Positions 47,153 to 56,047 are shown, counted from the stretch's first letter. The stretch is DNA of 64,000 nucleotides from Alteromonas sp. C1M14 (GCF_018860965.1 NZ_JAHKQF010000018.1:1-64000); one strand, 5' to 3'. Program-made: numbers and translations. Notes: generated by a model from the letters alone, not told the origin.

Positions 47153-48160
47153 TTATTTGCACATAACAAGCTCGCTGACACTGGCGCTTGGAATACTTTG
47201 TCTGGCTTCACCATCAGCATAAACAAACTCTCCTGCCCATGAACTATTCTGGTTTGCAATCCGCGCTAGGCTAATAATTTTACTCATAACAATACTCATT
47301 GCTTTGGTAATCGAGCTGTCTACGTGGGTATTAATGGTGACTTCTCGTTTTAGCTCATCATCAATTAAAGGGATTAATTTTACTAACCCTTTTTCTGCTA
47401 AGTGATACGACGCCGACGATGGCGCAATCATAATTCCTGTGCCTTGGGCCACCACACGTAAAGCTGTTGATAATTGCCCAAATCCAGCCAGTAATTTCAG
47501 TTTCTTCTCTTTTTTCACTTCCATGTTTTTAAGGGTGTCTAGTAAAGTGTCTTTATGGCCGGGGGCCAGCACTGCTAAATGACAAATAGCATCAAAGGTA
47601 AGGGCATCCACGGAAAGCAATTCTTTATAAGCTTTTGCCCCGTGAATACCTACTACTACGAACAGATCTTCACGAATCAGTGGTTTGCGAATGATATTGG
47701 CCGTGGGTACTTCTTCTTTATAGCTAAGGGCGATATCGATTTCTTTGTCTGCTAATGCCTTGTTTAAGCATTTGGAGGGTAGGGTGGTAATTTGAACTTT
47801 GATGTCTGGGAATATTTTTGATAATTCATCCACAAGAGGAATGGCCAAAATATTGTCTATAGACTGGGTCAGTCCTAACGACACCGTGCCACTGGGGTAC
47901 TTGGCCATATCGGTAATGGCGTTTTTAGCAAAAATCATGCGATTAAGCAGCTCGGTGGCATGGGAATAAAACACCCGACCGCTTTCTGTTAAATGCACGC
48001 CCTTATAATTGCGTTCGAAAAGCGTGTTTTTTAGTTCAAATTCAAGATTCGCAAGTTGTTGGCTAATACTTGGCTGAGCAACGTCTAATTCTCTTGCTGC
48101 AGCGGTGATACTTCCATGTTTTGCAGTTGATACAAAGTATTGAAGTTGTTTGAAATTCAT
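47153..48160 (-). CDS. LysR-family regulator, likely of the aau cluster
   Basis: A 335-residue LysR regulator. The winged HTH is at the N-terminus (MNFKQLQYFVSTAKHGSITA, then VAQPSISQQLANLE). The effector domain follows with SVSLGLTQSIDN-type start and DIALSYKE. It is the last gene on this strand after the amine dehydrogenase genes, 130 bases beyond the cytochrome gene, so it plausibly senses an amine or product and controls the cluster. The C-terminus (to MCK) is slightly longer than typical. Confidence 0.88.
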   Translation of the reverse strand: MNFKQLQYFVSTAKHGSITAAARELDVAQPSISQQLANLEFELKNTLFERNYKGVHLTESGRVFYSHATELLNRMIFAKNAITDMAKYPSGTVSLGLTQSIDNILAIPLVDELSKIFPDIKVQITTLPSKCLNKALADKEIDIALSYKEEVPTANIIRKPLIREDLFVVVGIHGAKAYKELLSVDALTFDAICHLAVLAPGHKDTLLDTLKNMEVKKEKKLKLLAGFGQLSTALRVVAQGTGIMIAPSSASYHLAEKGLVKLIPLIDDELKREVTINTHVDSSITKAMSIVMSKIISLARIANQNSSWAGEFVYADGEARQSIPSASVSELVMCK

Positions 48161-48290
48161 CAGTCACTTTCCTTTTTACCTGATAGCTCACGGGATACAT
48201 GAAAAGCGCCTTACCAATAGGGTCTAGGCGGTTCGGTAATGTGCCGGTACTGCTGGCAAAGTCCTGAGTGTTAATGCTTCAAAAGAGTAG

Positions 48291-48791
48291 TTAATTCCAC
48301 GGGTAATGATCGGGTAACGCTATACCGCGTTTTTCGAGTCGTTTTGCGATATCTCTGCGCAATTTCACCAGATCGTCTGGGGGTTGCTTACGTAGTTTAG
48401 CAATCTGTTGTTCGGTAAATCTATACGTTGAATTAGGTACACTGTTTGCTCCGAATGACGTAATGACATAGTTCATGATATCTGCTGCATCTTTGTCGCT
48501 GATGCCTGCGCTCATTACGCCTCCCACGTTAACCATGTACCAGGCGCCCTCTTCATCATATAAAAATGCACCAATGTTTGGTGGCATTTGGGGAACATCG
48601 GCTTCTATTTCACCCATGCCGTCTAAACCATGACAACCGCCACAAAAAAGGGCGTATTTATTCGCGACCGGTGCATTATCTGAAATACCATGAATGGATG
48701 ACAAATTGCTATTGGCAACAGCAGAACTACCGATAAAAGAAACAGCCGTGGCTACGGCCAGTATAAAAACACGGGGTTTCAGAATGATCAT
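48291..48791 (-). CDS. periplasmic monoheme cytochrome c of the aau cluster
   Basis: A 166-residue exported cytochrome, started at 48791 behind GGAGGTAAG (an in-frame ATG at 48803 is weaker). The signal peptide ends near AVANS. The single heme site is CGGCH, with MPPNIGAFLYD and a likely axial Met downstream (GGVMSAG). In the Alcaligenes faecalis aau cluster a monoheme cytochrome gene likewise follows aauA. It is a good candidate electron acceptor for the dehydrogenase. Confidence 0.85.
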   Translation of the reverse strand: MIILKPRVFILAVATAVSFIGSSAVANSNLSSIHGISDNAPVANKYALFCGGCHGLDGMGEIEADVPQMPPNIGAFLYDEEGAWYMVNVGGVMSAGISDKDAADIMNYVITSFGANSVPNSTYRFTEQQIAKLRKQPPDDLVKLRRDIAKRLEKRGIALPDHYPWN

Positions 48792-48835
48792 TCTTACCTC
48801 CAAAGCGCCGGCCGAAGCCGGCTATAACGGAATGT

Positions 48836-49384
48836 TTATGCTGTTCCTACAATGGCAGCAACGGTACAGTGGTAGGCGTTTTTATTATTCGCCATACACC
48901 AGTTAATGCCATTATGAAGGCCCAAGCGATAACCAGGACGTTCACGTTCGTGGTTACTACAGCGGCAACCGTTACACGACATCTTGCCGCAACAGTCGTT
49001 GTAGCTAATGAGGTAAGATTTTTCGTCCACGGGGTTTTCACACGTACCAATCCACGACACTTTAGAAATATCACTGCCAGGGGGGCAGTCGGTTACCGAG
49101 CCACCACAACAAGTACAAAGGGTGCCCGACAACGCACAGTAGCGCCAATAATCACATTGTTGATCGTCGGCATCAAAAGCACTGTCACCTTTTTGAGTGA
49201 ATTCCGCTGCAGATGCTTCGCCTAGGCGGTCGTAGGGCAGCATGGGAACCACAGCCATGCCCACCATTGCTTGGCCGGCTTTGGCAAGAAAGCTACGGCG
49301 GCCAGAGTTAGTAGCCTGACGGCGGACTGATTTCTCCGTCATGCTATCTAATCTGTCTTTAAGTTTAGATAAAATATTGGTCAT
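48836..49384 (-). CDS. aauA: aromatic amine dehydrogenase small (TTQ) subunit
   Basis: The 182-residue catalytic subunit carrying tryptophan tryptophylquinone. A twin-arginine signal (SGRRSFLAKAG, residues 28-38) exports the folded protein. Trp111 (VSWIGTC) and Trp162 (INWCMAN) are the TTQ pair, 51 residues apart as in known amine dehydrogenases; Asp130 (YNDCCGK) is the catalytic base and Thr174 lies in YHCT. These are offset by two from the numbers known for the A. faecalis enzyme (109, 160, 128, 172). The mature part has 14 cysteines for disulfides. The CCGG and RERPGYR motifs favour the aromatic over the methylamine type. Confidence 0.95.
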   Translation of the reverse strand: MTNILSKLKDRLDSMTEKSVRRQATNSGRRSFLAKAGQAMVGMAVVPMLPYDRLGEASAAEFTQKGDSAFDADDQQCDYWRYCALSGTLCTCCGGSVTDCPPGSDISKVSWIGTCENPVDEKSYLISYNDCCGKMSCNGCRCSNHERERPGYRLGLHNGINWCMANNKNAYHCTVAAIVGTA

Positions 49385-49401
49385 TGATTTCTCCTTGGGT
49401 A

Positions 49402-50007
49402 TTATGCGTGAGCAGAATTTTCAGCCTGCTCAATGTAGGTCTGCACAGAGGCAATACCCATTTCTTTTGCGTTAAACAAACTTTCAATTTGTTCTCTGTT
49501 ATTTACCAGCCCTTTCGCTAGCACGTTTCCGTTTTCACCAATGAGCAGTGCAAAAGGTAAACGACTCACACGAAACGCCATGCCTAGCTCGGTCGACAAT
49601 AAGTAAGGAAAGGCGGATAACTTGTGAGATTCAATGAAACGAGCATGTTCGTCGGCCTTGCCGTCACTGGCCAATACCACTTTTAACCATGAACGTTCAT
49701 CGTTTTGGATCTTAGTGAGCAAGGGGATCAGCTTTTTACATACCGGGCAGGTGGGAGAGAGGAAAAACAGCAAGGTACTGTGAGACTGAGGGCCGCCTAC
49801 ACTTACTGCACCTGTACCACTTAATGATTGAATATCGAATTGGGGAGCCGGCTGTCCAACCGCAGGGCCACTGTCGGTAACCAAAGCACCAAGAGGGGCG
49901 ACCCGCTCAAATAAGATACCCGTTTGACGAGCCAGTGCCCACATAGCAACAACCAGACCCATTACCACAACAAATAAAACACCAACAATAATGTTAATCG
50001 CTTCCAT
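49402..50007 (-). CDS. mauD: MauD-like thioredoxin-fold protein
   Basis: An about 201-residue membrane-anchored thioredoxin-like protein needed for disulfide formation in the small subunit. The start at 50007 has AAGGAAA before it; an ATG at 50043 lies inside mauE. One span (INIIVGVLFVVVMGLVVAMW) is followed by a thioredoxin domain with CPVCKK near residue 93. It lies between mauE and aauA, with no gap suggesting a separate promoter. Confidence 0.92.
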   Translation of the reverse strand: MEAINIIVGVLFVVVMGLVVAMWALARQTGILFERVAPLGALVTDSGPAVGQPAPQFDIQSLSGTGAVSVGGPQSHSTLLFFLSPTCPVCKKLIPLLTKIQNDERSWLKVVLASDGKADEHARFIESHKLSAFPYLLSTELGMAFRVSRLPFALLIGENGNVLAKGLVNNREQIESLFNAKEMGIASVQTYIEQAENSAHA

Positions 50008-50020
50008 AATATTTTCCTTA

Positions 50021-50557
50021 TTAACGTAAATCTGAAACCACAATGTGGGCTTTAATTTTTAGTAATTGTTCAAACAGCATAATTGCACCCCACAGCATAA
50101 TGATGCTCATTACGCAGGTGGTAGCCGGTACAAAACCGCTTATTTGTTCGACGGGTAAAAAGGCGGCGAGGCTAGCGATGCCGGCATAAATAGCATTGCG
50201 TAACAGGTGCCAAGGGCTGATACCCTGACCTGATCCACCGCAGCCACAATCAATGGACACGCGACCGCGCTTAAGATTGATACCAATGGCAGCGGCATAG
50301 CCAACTAACAGAGCCATAGCTAGTAGGGCGCCAACGCTTCTAAATGACGGGATTAACACTAAAACAACCGTAGCCAGTTCTAGGCTCAACACCAATACGG
50401 CCAGTGCTGGAGCCATTTTTTCTGGAAACAATTTGTAGTCGCGGATAATGCCCTGGGTTTCAAAAAAGTTGAATAACTTACCCACAGCCGCTTTGGCGAA
50501 AATCAATGCGATTAACCCAGCGCTGATGGCAGAAAGTATTGCGATTCCTGAGTCCAT
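50021..50557 (-). CDS. mauE: MauE-like membrane protein
   Basis: A 178-residue protein with about four or five membrane spans and the MauE-type loop DCGCGGSGQG near residue 105. MauE with MauD is required for maturation or export-linked disulfide folding of the TTQ subunit. It is 9 bases from aauB and in the same operon. Confidence 0.93.
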   Translation of the reverse strand: MDSGIAILSAISAGLIALIFAKAAVGKLFNFFETQGIIRDYKLFPEKMAPALAVLVLSLELATVVLVLIPSFRSVGALLAMALLVGYAAAIGINLKRGRVSIDCGCGGSGQGISPWHLLRNAIYAGIASLAAFLPVEQISGFVPATTCVMSIIMLWGAIMLFEQLLKIKAHIVVSDLR

Positions 50558-50566
50558 AATATTTCC

Positions 50567-51685
50567 CTATAGGGTAAAGGCTGAAGGACGTTCCATTTTC
50601 ATGAACTTATCCCGACGCAGGGTATAAGCCGCATTTGGATCGACAAAATAGCGAACTAGACCGTGTTTCTTCGTGCCTAAAAATACGTATTTGCCTTCGC
50701 CAGAGTAATATTGCAGGGATATTCCATCGGCAATGGTGCTGCGAGACACAATCTTGTTATTTTTGTAGTCGTAAACCCATGCTTCAGTGGCGGGCTCTAC
50801 GTGGGAGCCGTCCCAGGCTTCTTCCTGCATAAGGATATACAGGTAACTGGTGCCCGCGATTTTACTCATTAGCTGATAGCCACTGGGTTTGTAGTTACCC
50901 GGCGTACCGTCTGGCACCATCTGCTTTTTACTTGCTAGCACAGGGCGTTCGCCACTAATGTCAATGGTGTAGAAATTGCCGTTAAACGAAACAAAAAATA
51001 GGGTGTCGCCTTCACGTTCAGCAAACACAAACAAGGGGTCACTATCTACATCAAAAATAACCTCGCTTCGTACCGTAGAACCATACTCACCGTTTTCTTT
51101 TAGCGTGATTGCCGACAAGCGACCATCACCACACAAAGAAACAAAGCGGTTCTCATCGTTCATGATGGGGTAAATGCCCCAGCAGCCCGGTAAGGGTACT
51201 TCTGCAGCCTGTTTTTTGCCGGCTACATCAAACACAGTTACCGACGTTGCTGGTGTCGCATTTTGCAAGAATAACCATTTCTGTTTAGCCGAGCCCTGCA
51301 TGAAGGGTATTTGCATTCCGGTCATGGCTAACTTGTCGACCACAGGAACTTCGATGGTGGGCGAAAGGGTTTCCATATCCCAGAAACGCACATTGTCGTG
51401 TTTTGCGCCTTCACGACCTTTATCGTAATAAGTACGGGTGGTGTATAAGGTTTTACCATCTAACGACAACACTTTTTGTGTTGCTTCAGAAATGGTGCCC
51501 TGATGGCTAAATGTTTCTGGGTCTAGCACATGAGAGCGGCTATACTCCGACACAATAATATGGGGGGTATCGGGTAGGTTTTTAATTAGTCCTACCTTTT
51601 CTATTTCCAGTTCGGCAACAGCGGTACTCGCAAAAGCGAAGCTAGAGACTGCCGAACAAACGGAGATCAGCTTTCGTAATTTCAT
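50567..51685 (-). CDS. aauB: aromatic amine dehydrogenase large subunit
   Basis: An about 372-residue seven-bladed beta-propeller subunit, started at 51685 behind GAGGAAA; an ATG at 51697 is in frame. The signal peptide ends at STAVAE. Family blocks are ILVSEYSRSHVLDPETF-like IIVSEYSRSHVLDPET, FMQGSAKQKWLFLQNATP and LPGCWGIYPIMNDENRFVSL. Together with AauA it forms the periplasmic heterotetramer that oxidises arylalkyl amines such as tyramine or phenethylamine to aldehydes plus ammonia. It is the first gene of the aauB-mauE-mauD-aauA order. Confidence 0.93.
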   Translation of the reverse strand: MKLRKLISVCSAVSSFAFASTAVAELEIEKVGLIKNLPDTPHIIVSEYSRSHVLDPETFSHQGTISEATQKVLSLDGKTLYTTRTYYDKGREGAKHDNVRFWDMETLSPTIEVPVVDKLAMTGMQIPFMQGSAKQKWLFLQNATPATSVTVFDVAGKKQAAEVPLPGCWGIYPIMNDENRFVSLCGDGRLSAITLKENGEYGSTVRSEVIFDVDSDPLFVFAEREGDTLFFVSFNGNFYTIDISGERPVLASKKQMVPDGTPGNYKPSGYQLMSKIAGTSYLYILMQEEAWDGSHVEPATEAWVYDYKNNKIVSRSTIADGISLQYYSGEGKYVFLGTKKHGLVRYFVDPNAAYTLRRDKFMKMERPSAFTL

Positions 51686-51777
51686 AATTTTCCTCATTAA
51701 ATTCTAAGATCAGTAACTCAACGCATGTGATCCTTAGCCTTTAGCCGACAGCCATTGCTGCCTGCCGGCTAGTGTTA

Positions 51778-54021
51778 TCAGAAGTTGTATTCAACGCTGG
51801 CATAAACTGTTCTGGGCGTCCCCATCTTGTATGAGCCGCCGCCGGTTTCACTGGTGCTAATGGCTGACAAATAGTCAGTATCAAGCAAGTTGTAGAAAGC
51901 GAGTTGAAAGCGCATATTCGAGAAATGACTCATATCGTCACCTTCCCAACCCACAGAGCCATTCACCAAGGTGTAGGCGTCGGTTTCTTCGGTATTGATA
52001 GAGTTTGCGTAGCGTGAACCTGTGTACTTCACGTCGAGGTTGAAGAAGTAGTTGTCACCTTTATAGGCGGCAACAAAGCTTCCTGTTACTTCGGGTTGGT
52101 CGAAAATATCATTTCCGGCAACTGGAACCAGTACGTCCGAATCGGTATCGGCGTCGTAAGTGTAATAGTCGTCTTCAAATTTCGAGCTGTTATAAGAAAT
52201 CGATGCGGTGTACTTCCACTGGTTGTTAGGGCGGTATTCCCCAGACAATTCGGCACCGTAGGTTTCCATGTCGCCCACATTGGTGTATGCCGACCCTGAA
52301 ATGGTTTGAATGTCACGAGACGAAATAGAGATGATACGATCTTGATAATCGATACTGTACAAGGCGATGTAACCACTCCATGTCTCGCCGCTAGTACGCA
52401 AACCTACATCTATATTGGTTGATTGTTCTGGCGAAATATCGGGGTTAAATATTGTCGATACCAAGGCTTCGCTTGGCGTACCCGCATAGTTTTCAGCATA
52501 GTTTGCAAAGACTTGCGTATCTGGGGTGACAAAATAACTCACACCAAGCTGGGGTTGAAACAAGTCTTCATTTTCAACACTAAAGTCGCGGTAAGTATTG
52601 GAATTGTAGTCGGTAAGGTTAGCGATGCCTTCAAAATGACGGTCAACCATTAGGGCTTTTGCGCCAATTTCCACACTTAAATCGTCATCAAGAAAACGTA
52701 ATGTGTCTTTGATATAGAAGTTCGTGGTTTGGGTACTGAAGTGACGATCGTAGCTCCAACCGATAATTTCATCGGTGATTCTGCCATCTTCTAAACTGGA
52801 GTTTTGCAAAGGCAGGTTCGGATCATAATCGTAATCTTCGTACCAGGCACCAAATTCCAAGGTGTTGTCCATGGAAATTTCCCACACCGCATTTACCGTC
52901 GTACCGTAGCGTTCGCCTGGGCGTTGGCCTTTACGCTGAGCCATAATACCGTTGGGTTCGTACTCGATATCGGTACGCCCGCCTTCAATGGCGCTATCGT
53001 AAAGTGACTGGGCATTTGCTGGTGTTACTGAGTACCAAGCATAGCCGTGCTTTCTTTCATAATAGGGCGTGACTTTTACGTTGAAGTTTTCCGTTAGCCA
53101 AAAATCGCCCACAAGATTGTAAAGCCAAGTACGGCGGCCGTTTTTCCAATACTCGTAATACATCCAATCGATTTCAGGATCGCCAGTAAGCCCATCAATA
53201 ATGGTCCACCATGCCGCGGGGTTTCCATCTAGGTCATATTCCATGTAATCGTGATCGTCACGGTTATCCCATGTCATATGAAACGTCAGACTATTTTCAT
53301 CCCAAGTTTGCTTAATCTTCGCTTCTACGTGGTCGTTCGCTAATGTGGCATTGTCGATTTCGAAGGTGTTTGAACGTAAACGGGCGCCTGAAATATAAGC
53401 CGTTGGACCACCTTTCCATAGTTCGCCGGTATCTACCCGAATGAAGCTACGTTGAAAGTTAAAAGAACCAACGGTAAATGAAGCGCTTCCGCCCACTTCA
53501 TCTTCTGGATCGCTACTAAAATAACGAATGGCTCCGCCTAGCGCGTGTTGGGTGGGCTGGCTAACATCACCGGAACCCGGTGATACTTCTACGCCTGCAA
53601 TGTTTTCGCTTAAAACATAGCGAGCAATGGTGCCACCTTCGCTGTTATTTACCGATTCAAGGGGAACACCATCGATGGTGATACCCAACTGACCCGCATC
53701 GAAGCCCCGTATCGATATGGTGTTAATGAGTTCGTACATGCCGTAAGGATCGGACGTTTGTACCGTAACACCGGGAAGATCTCTAAGCAGGTTCTGTGGT
53801 GCGATACCCGGCGCTTGCGCGTCTATGTAATCTTGATCAATTGTTGCGGTGGTACGCGTTGTTTTTGCGCCTATAACCGCGATCCTTTCTACATCACTGA
53901 TGGCAGCAGCATCAGTGTCTGACTCTTGTGATGAAGCATGATTGGTCGCTAATGCCAGACCTATCGCGCTTACCAACTTGAGTTTCCTTTTTGTGGTTAA
54001 AAATGGTGTTTTCTCTTTCAT
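51778..54021 (-). CDS. TonB-dependent outer-membrane receptor upstream of aau genes
   Basis: A 747-residue TonB-dependent receptor. A signal peptide (about residues 1-31) precedes a plug domain starting IAVIGAKTTRTTATI, with LLRDLPGVTVQTSD, ISIRGFDAGQLGITIDGVP and a barrel ending SVEYNF. It lies 92 bases before aauB on the same strand and may be co-transcribed with it. It could import an amine precursor, a peptide or a metal complex. No TonB-ExbBD genes are adjacent. Barrel loops are rich in Tyr and Trp. Confidence 0.92.
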   Translation of the reverse strand: MKEKTPFLTTKRKLKLVSAIGLALATNHASSQESDTDAAAISDVERIAVIGAKTTRTTATIDQDYIDAQAPGIAPQNLLRDLPGVTVQTSDPYGMYELINTISIRGFDAGQLGITIDGVPLESVNNSEGGTIARYVLSENIAGVEVSPGSGDVSQPTQHALGGAIRYFSSDPEDEVGGSASFTVGSFNFQRSFIRVDTGELWKGGPTAYISGARLRSNTFEIDNATLANDHVEAKIKQTWDENSLTFHMTWDNRDDHDYMEYDLDGNPAAWWTIIDGLTGDPEIDWMYYEYWKNGRRTWLYNLVGDFWLTENFNVKVTPYYERKHGYAWYSVTPANAQSLYDSAIEGGRTDIEYEPNGIMAQRKGQRPGERYGTTVNAVWEISMDNTLEFGAWYEDYDYDPNLPLQNSSLEDGRITDEIIGWSYDRHFSTQTTNFYIKDTLRFLDDDLSVEIGAKALMVDRHFEGIANLTDYNSNTYRDFSVENEDLFQPQLGVSYFVTPDTQVFANYAENYAGTPSEALVSTIFNPDISPEQSTNIDVGLRTSGETWSGYIALYSIDYQDRIISISSRDIQTISGSAYTNVGDMETYGAELSGEYRPNNQWKYTASISYNSSKFEDDYYTYDADTDSDVLVPVAGNDIFDQPEVTGSFVAAYKGDNYFFNLDVKYTGSRYANSINTEETDAYTLVNGSVGWEGDDMSHFSNMRFQLAFYNLLDTDYLSAISTSETGGGSYKMGTPRTVYASVEYNF

Positions 54022-54443
54022 GGCAATACCTGTTATTTCTGACGGTTGAAGGTATGCCTGCAGTGGTCATTTTATTATGCGTAGTCAGTCATTTTGTCTT
54101 TCACCGAAGTTGATAAAGACAAAAAAGTGGTTTCTATTTGACCTCTTGCGTATTTACATCCGTATTGCCAGGACAATTCGTATTGTTATTGTTTCCTGCA
54201 GACTTTACTGCTGTCTCACAAGCTAAAATACATAAAACATATCTTGTGCAGCAGTCCGCATTACTATGACGACACCAAAGAACCGTGTGAAGAAAGATTA
54301 CCCTATGGTAGAGGTAGCAATTTGCTATGTACGTCATTTAGCCACTATGCACATTTTGAAAAGCTATTGTTTAATTAGCCGCTGTTGATCAAAAGCGTGT
54401 TACGACTATGACGGAAGTAGTAGAAAAAATAGGAAAAAGTAGC

Positions 54444-54521
54444 ATGAAAAAAGGGACTTTAGTGTATAACCCCGTTCAAGCGGTGTGTGTTAACTTTTCT
54501 GCATTTGCAGGTTCATATTGA
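54444..54521 (+). CDS. possible 25-residue leader peptide
   Basis: An open frame MKKGTLVYNPVQAVCVNFSA and five more residues, preceded by AGGA 9 bases before the ATG. It ends 14 bases before the cytochrome c5 start. It might be a translational leader or chance. No homology is recognised. The rest of 54022-54443 carries the divergent promoters of the receptor and cytochrome; I see no other gene there. Confidence 0.3.
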   Translation: MKKGTLVYNPVQAVCVNFSAFAGSY

Positions 54522-54535
54522 TAACGGGAAAGTTC

Positions 54536-54853
54536 ATGTTACAAAAACAATGTTTTATCGCCATCCTTGGTTTGGGCATGTTTCAGGCCGCGTACGCAGA
54601 CGATACCGCTGATAAAGGCAAGCAGGTATATAATCAGGCTTGTGTGATGTGTCATGCTGCGGGCATTTCTAATGCACCCATTGCGCATAACACCGCACAA
54701 TGGGAAGAGCGAGTGGAAAGTAAGGGCATGGATACCTTACTGAAAAATGCGATGTCGGGTATCAATCAAATGCCGCCTATGGGTTTGTGTGCAGCGTGTT
54801 CTGAAGAAGATCTTGCAGCCGCTATTCAATATATGATGTCAGAGACACCATAA
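54536..54853 (+). CDS. small cytochrome c5 divergent from aau receptor
   Basis: A 105-residue periplasmic monoheme cytochrome, started at the ATG 54536 behind GGGAAAG; a TTG at 54518 is less likely. The signal peptide ends AAYADD. The heme motif is CVMCH, with INQMPPMGLCAAC giving the axial Met and c5-type Cys pair. It is divergent from the TonB receptor of the aau cluster, so it may be another electron acceptor for that enzyme. Similar to the cytochrome at 35588. Confidence 0.87.
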   Translation: MLQKQCFIAILGLGMFQAAYADDTADKGKQVYNQACVMCHAAGISNAPIAHNTAQWEERVESKGMDTLLKNAMSGINQMPPMGLCAACSEEDLAAAIQYMMSETP

Positions 54854-55000
54854 CGGGGTTAGACAAGGCAACACAGGTCTACGCTTATGCCAGCCTATGA
54901 CTTTTTGGTATGGCACTTTGCAAAAAAGTGATTTGCCAGATGGCGTATGGTCATCTAACGTGCATGCAGTCTCTATACTTATATTGCCAAGGAGTCTGCA

Positions 55001-55747
55001 ATGCCTGCCCCTAGTGACAATGCAGCTGAAAATTTACGCGTAGATTTAGCTGCCGCTTACCGATTACTCGCTCTACATGGCTGGAGCGATAATATATTTA
55101 CTCATCTCTCTGCTCGATGTCCTGGAAATTCCCACCACTTTTTACTGAATAGCTACGGATTACTGCCCGAAGAAGTGTGCGCAAGTAACCTTATTGAAGT
55201 GGATGTGCAGGGAGAAAACGCAGGTATTGAGGAGGCGTCGGTGAACCCTGCAGGGTTTACCATACACAGCGCTGTGCACATGGCTCGGGATGATGCCCAT
55301 TGTGTTATGCATACCCACACCATGGCAGGTATGGCCGTTGCCGGCTTAGAAGAAGGGCTATTACCGGTTAATCAAACCAGCATGGAGTTTTTCAACCGTG
55401 TGGCGTATTACGATTACCAAGGGATCCCACTTGAGTGCGACGAACGAGAAGCCATTGTTGCCGCCCTTGGTAATAAGCACAGTATGATTTTACGTAACCA
55501 TGGGTTGTTAACGGTGGGGCGCACGGTCGCTGAAGCATATTATCGTATGTATTATTTAAATAAGGCCTGCGAAATTCAAATTGAAGCCATGAAAACCGGC
55601 GGTAAATTACTTATTCCTGACGACGAGATTTGCGAACATGTGGCGCAACAAGCGTCTAGCCCTCGCTACATGGCACAAAGTATCGACCTGATCTGGCAAG
55701 CCATGCTACGAAAACTCGACCGTACTGATCCATCTTACCGAGATTAA
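55001..55747 (+). CDS. class II aldolase/adducin-like protein
   Basis: A 248-residue class II aldolase/adducin-family protein. The metal site is built from HTHT (near residue 104) and RNHGLLTVG (near residue 165), and YLNKACEIQIEA follows as in the family. Glycine motif NPAGFTIHSAVHMAR is present. Related proteins act as aldolases, epimerases or decarboxylases, so the substrate is not assigned; a role in handling aldehyde products of the neighbouring amine dehydrogenase is only conjecture. Single gene. Confidence 0.88.
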   Translation: MPAPSDNAAENLRVDLAAAYRLLALHGWSDNIFTHLSARCPGNSHHFLLNSYGLLPEEVCASNLIEVDVQGENAGIEEASVNPAGFTIHSAVHMARDDAHCVMHTHTMAGMAVAGLEEGLLPVNQTSMEFFNRVAYYDYQGIPLECDEREAIVAALGNKHSMILRNHGLLTVGRTVAEAYYRMYYLNKACEIQIEAMKTGGKLLIPDDEICEHVAQQASSPRYMAQSIDLIWQAMLRKLDRTDPSYRD

Positions 55748-55772
55748 CCTTCCCCATTGTTTTTTTGCCCCA

Positions 55773-55800
55773 TAAAAAAAGACCCGCTACAAGCGGGTCT
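55773..55800 (-). terminator. minus-strand terminator beyond the aldolase gene
   Basis: The hairpin AGACCCGCT-ACA-AGCGGGTCT has its T run on the minus strand. On the plus strand it sits 33 bases after the aldolase stop without a T run, so it could also protect that mRNA's end. Confidence 0.8.
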
Positions 55801-55890
55801 AAAGGAGTACGGAAGGTGAACTAGTTGCCTTCCGATTACACATAAATAGAGACAGGTTTAGGGTATGAACTCACGAAAACGTTTCGCTGG
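55778..55890 (-). ncRNA. candidate small RNA on the minus strand
   Basis: On the minus strand, stems CGAAA/TTTCG (near 55873-55886) and CGGAAGG/CCTTCCG (55810-55834) lead to a perfect terminator hairpin AGACCCGCT/AGCGGGTCT (55780-55800, loop of 3) followed by a seven-T run. No protein gene lies on this strand for more than 1.5 kb upstream, so the terminator implies a short untranslated transcript. The 5' end is uncertain. Confidence 0.45.
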
Positions 55891-55990
55891 TGATATATAC
55901 CGAAGATAACGACTACGAGTGTAAAGGCAGAAAACAACCAGATCTAACAATAAAACTTTATAGCATCATGCGTTTTTGTAATGGCATGTT

Positions 55991-56047
55991 GGCATCAACG
56001 CTGCTAATTGGCATTAACACGGTTAGATGGCATCAACACAGCTAGGG
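55991..56047 (+). repeat. three 19-bp direct repeats
   Basis: Imperfect repeats begin GGCATCAACGCTGCTAATT at 55991, GGCATTAACACGGTTAGAT at 56010 and GGCATCAACACAGCTAGGG at 56029. The period is exactly 19 bp, and GGCATYAACRC is nearly invariant. They lie in a 440-bp gap with no gene before the small acidic protein. They may bind a regulator repeatedly. Confidence 0.7.

Noticed and set aside
48291..48791. MauG-like TTQ maturation enzyme
   Set aside because: Only one CxxCH heme motif is present and the length is too short for the diheme MauG family.
54134..54337. Cys-rich 67-residue minus-strand frame upstream of the TonB receptor
   Set aside because: No ribosome site, atypical composition and no recognisable pattern; more likely part of the regulatory gap.
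55991..56047. 19-bp repeats as replication-origin iterons
   Set aside because: No initiator gene, no AT-rich unwinding region or DnaA boxes nearby, and only three imperfect repeats.
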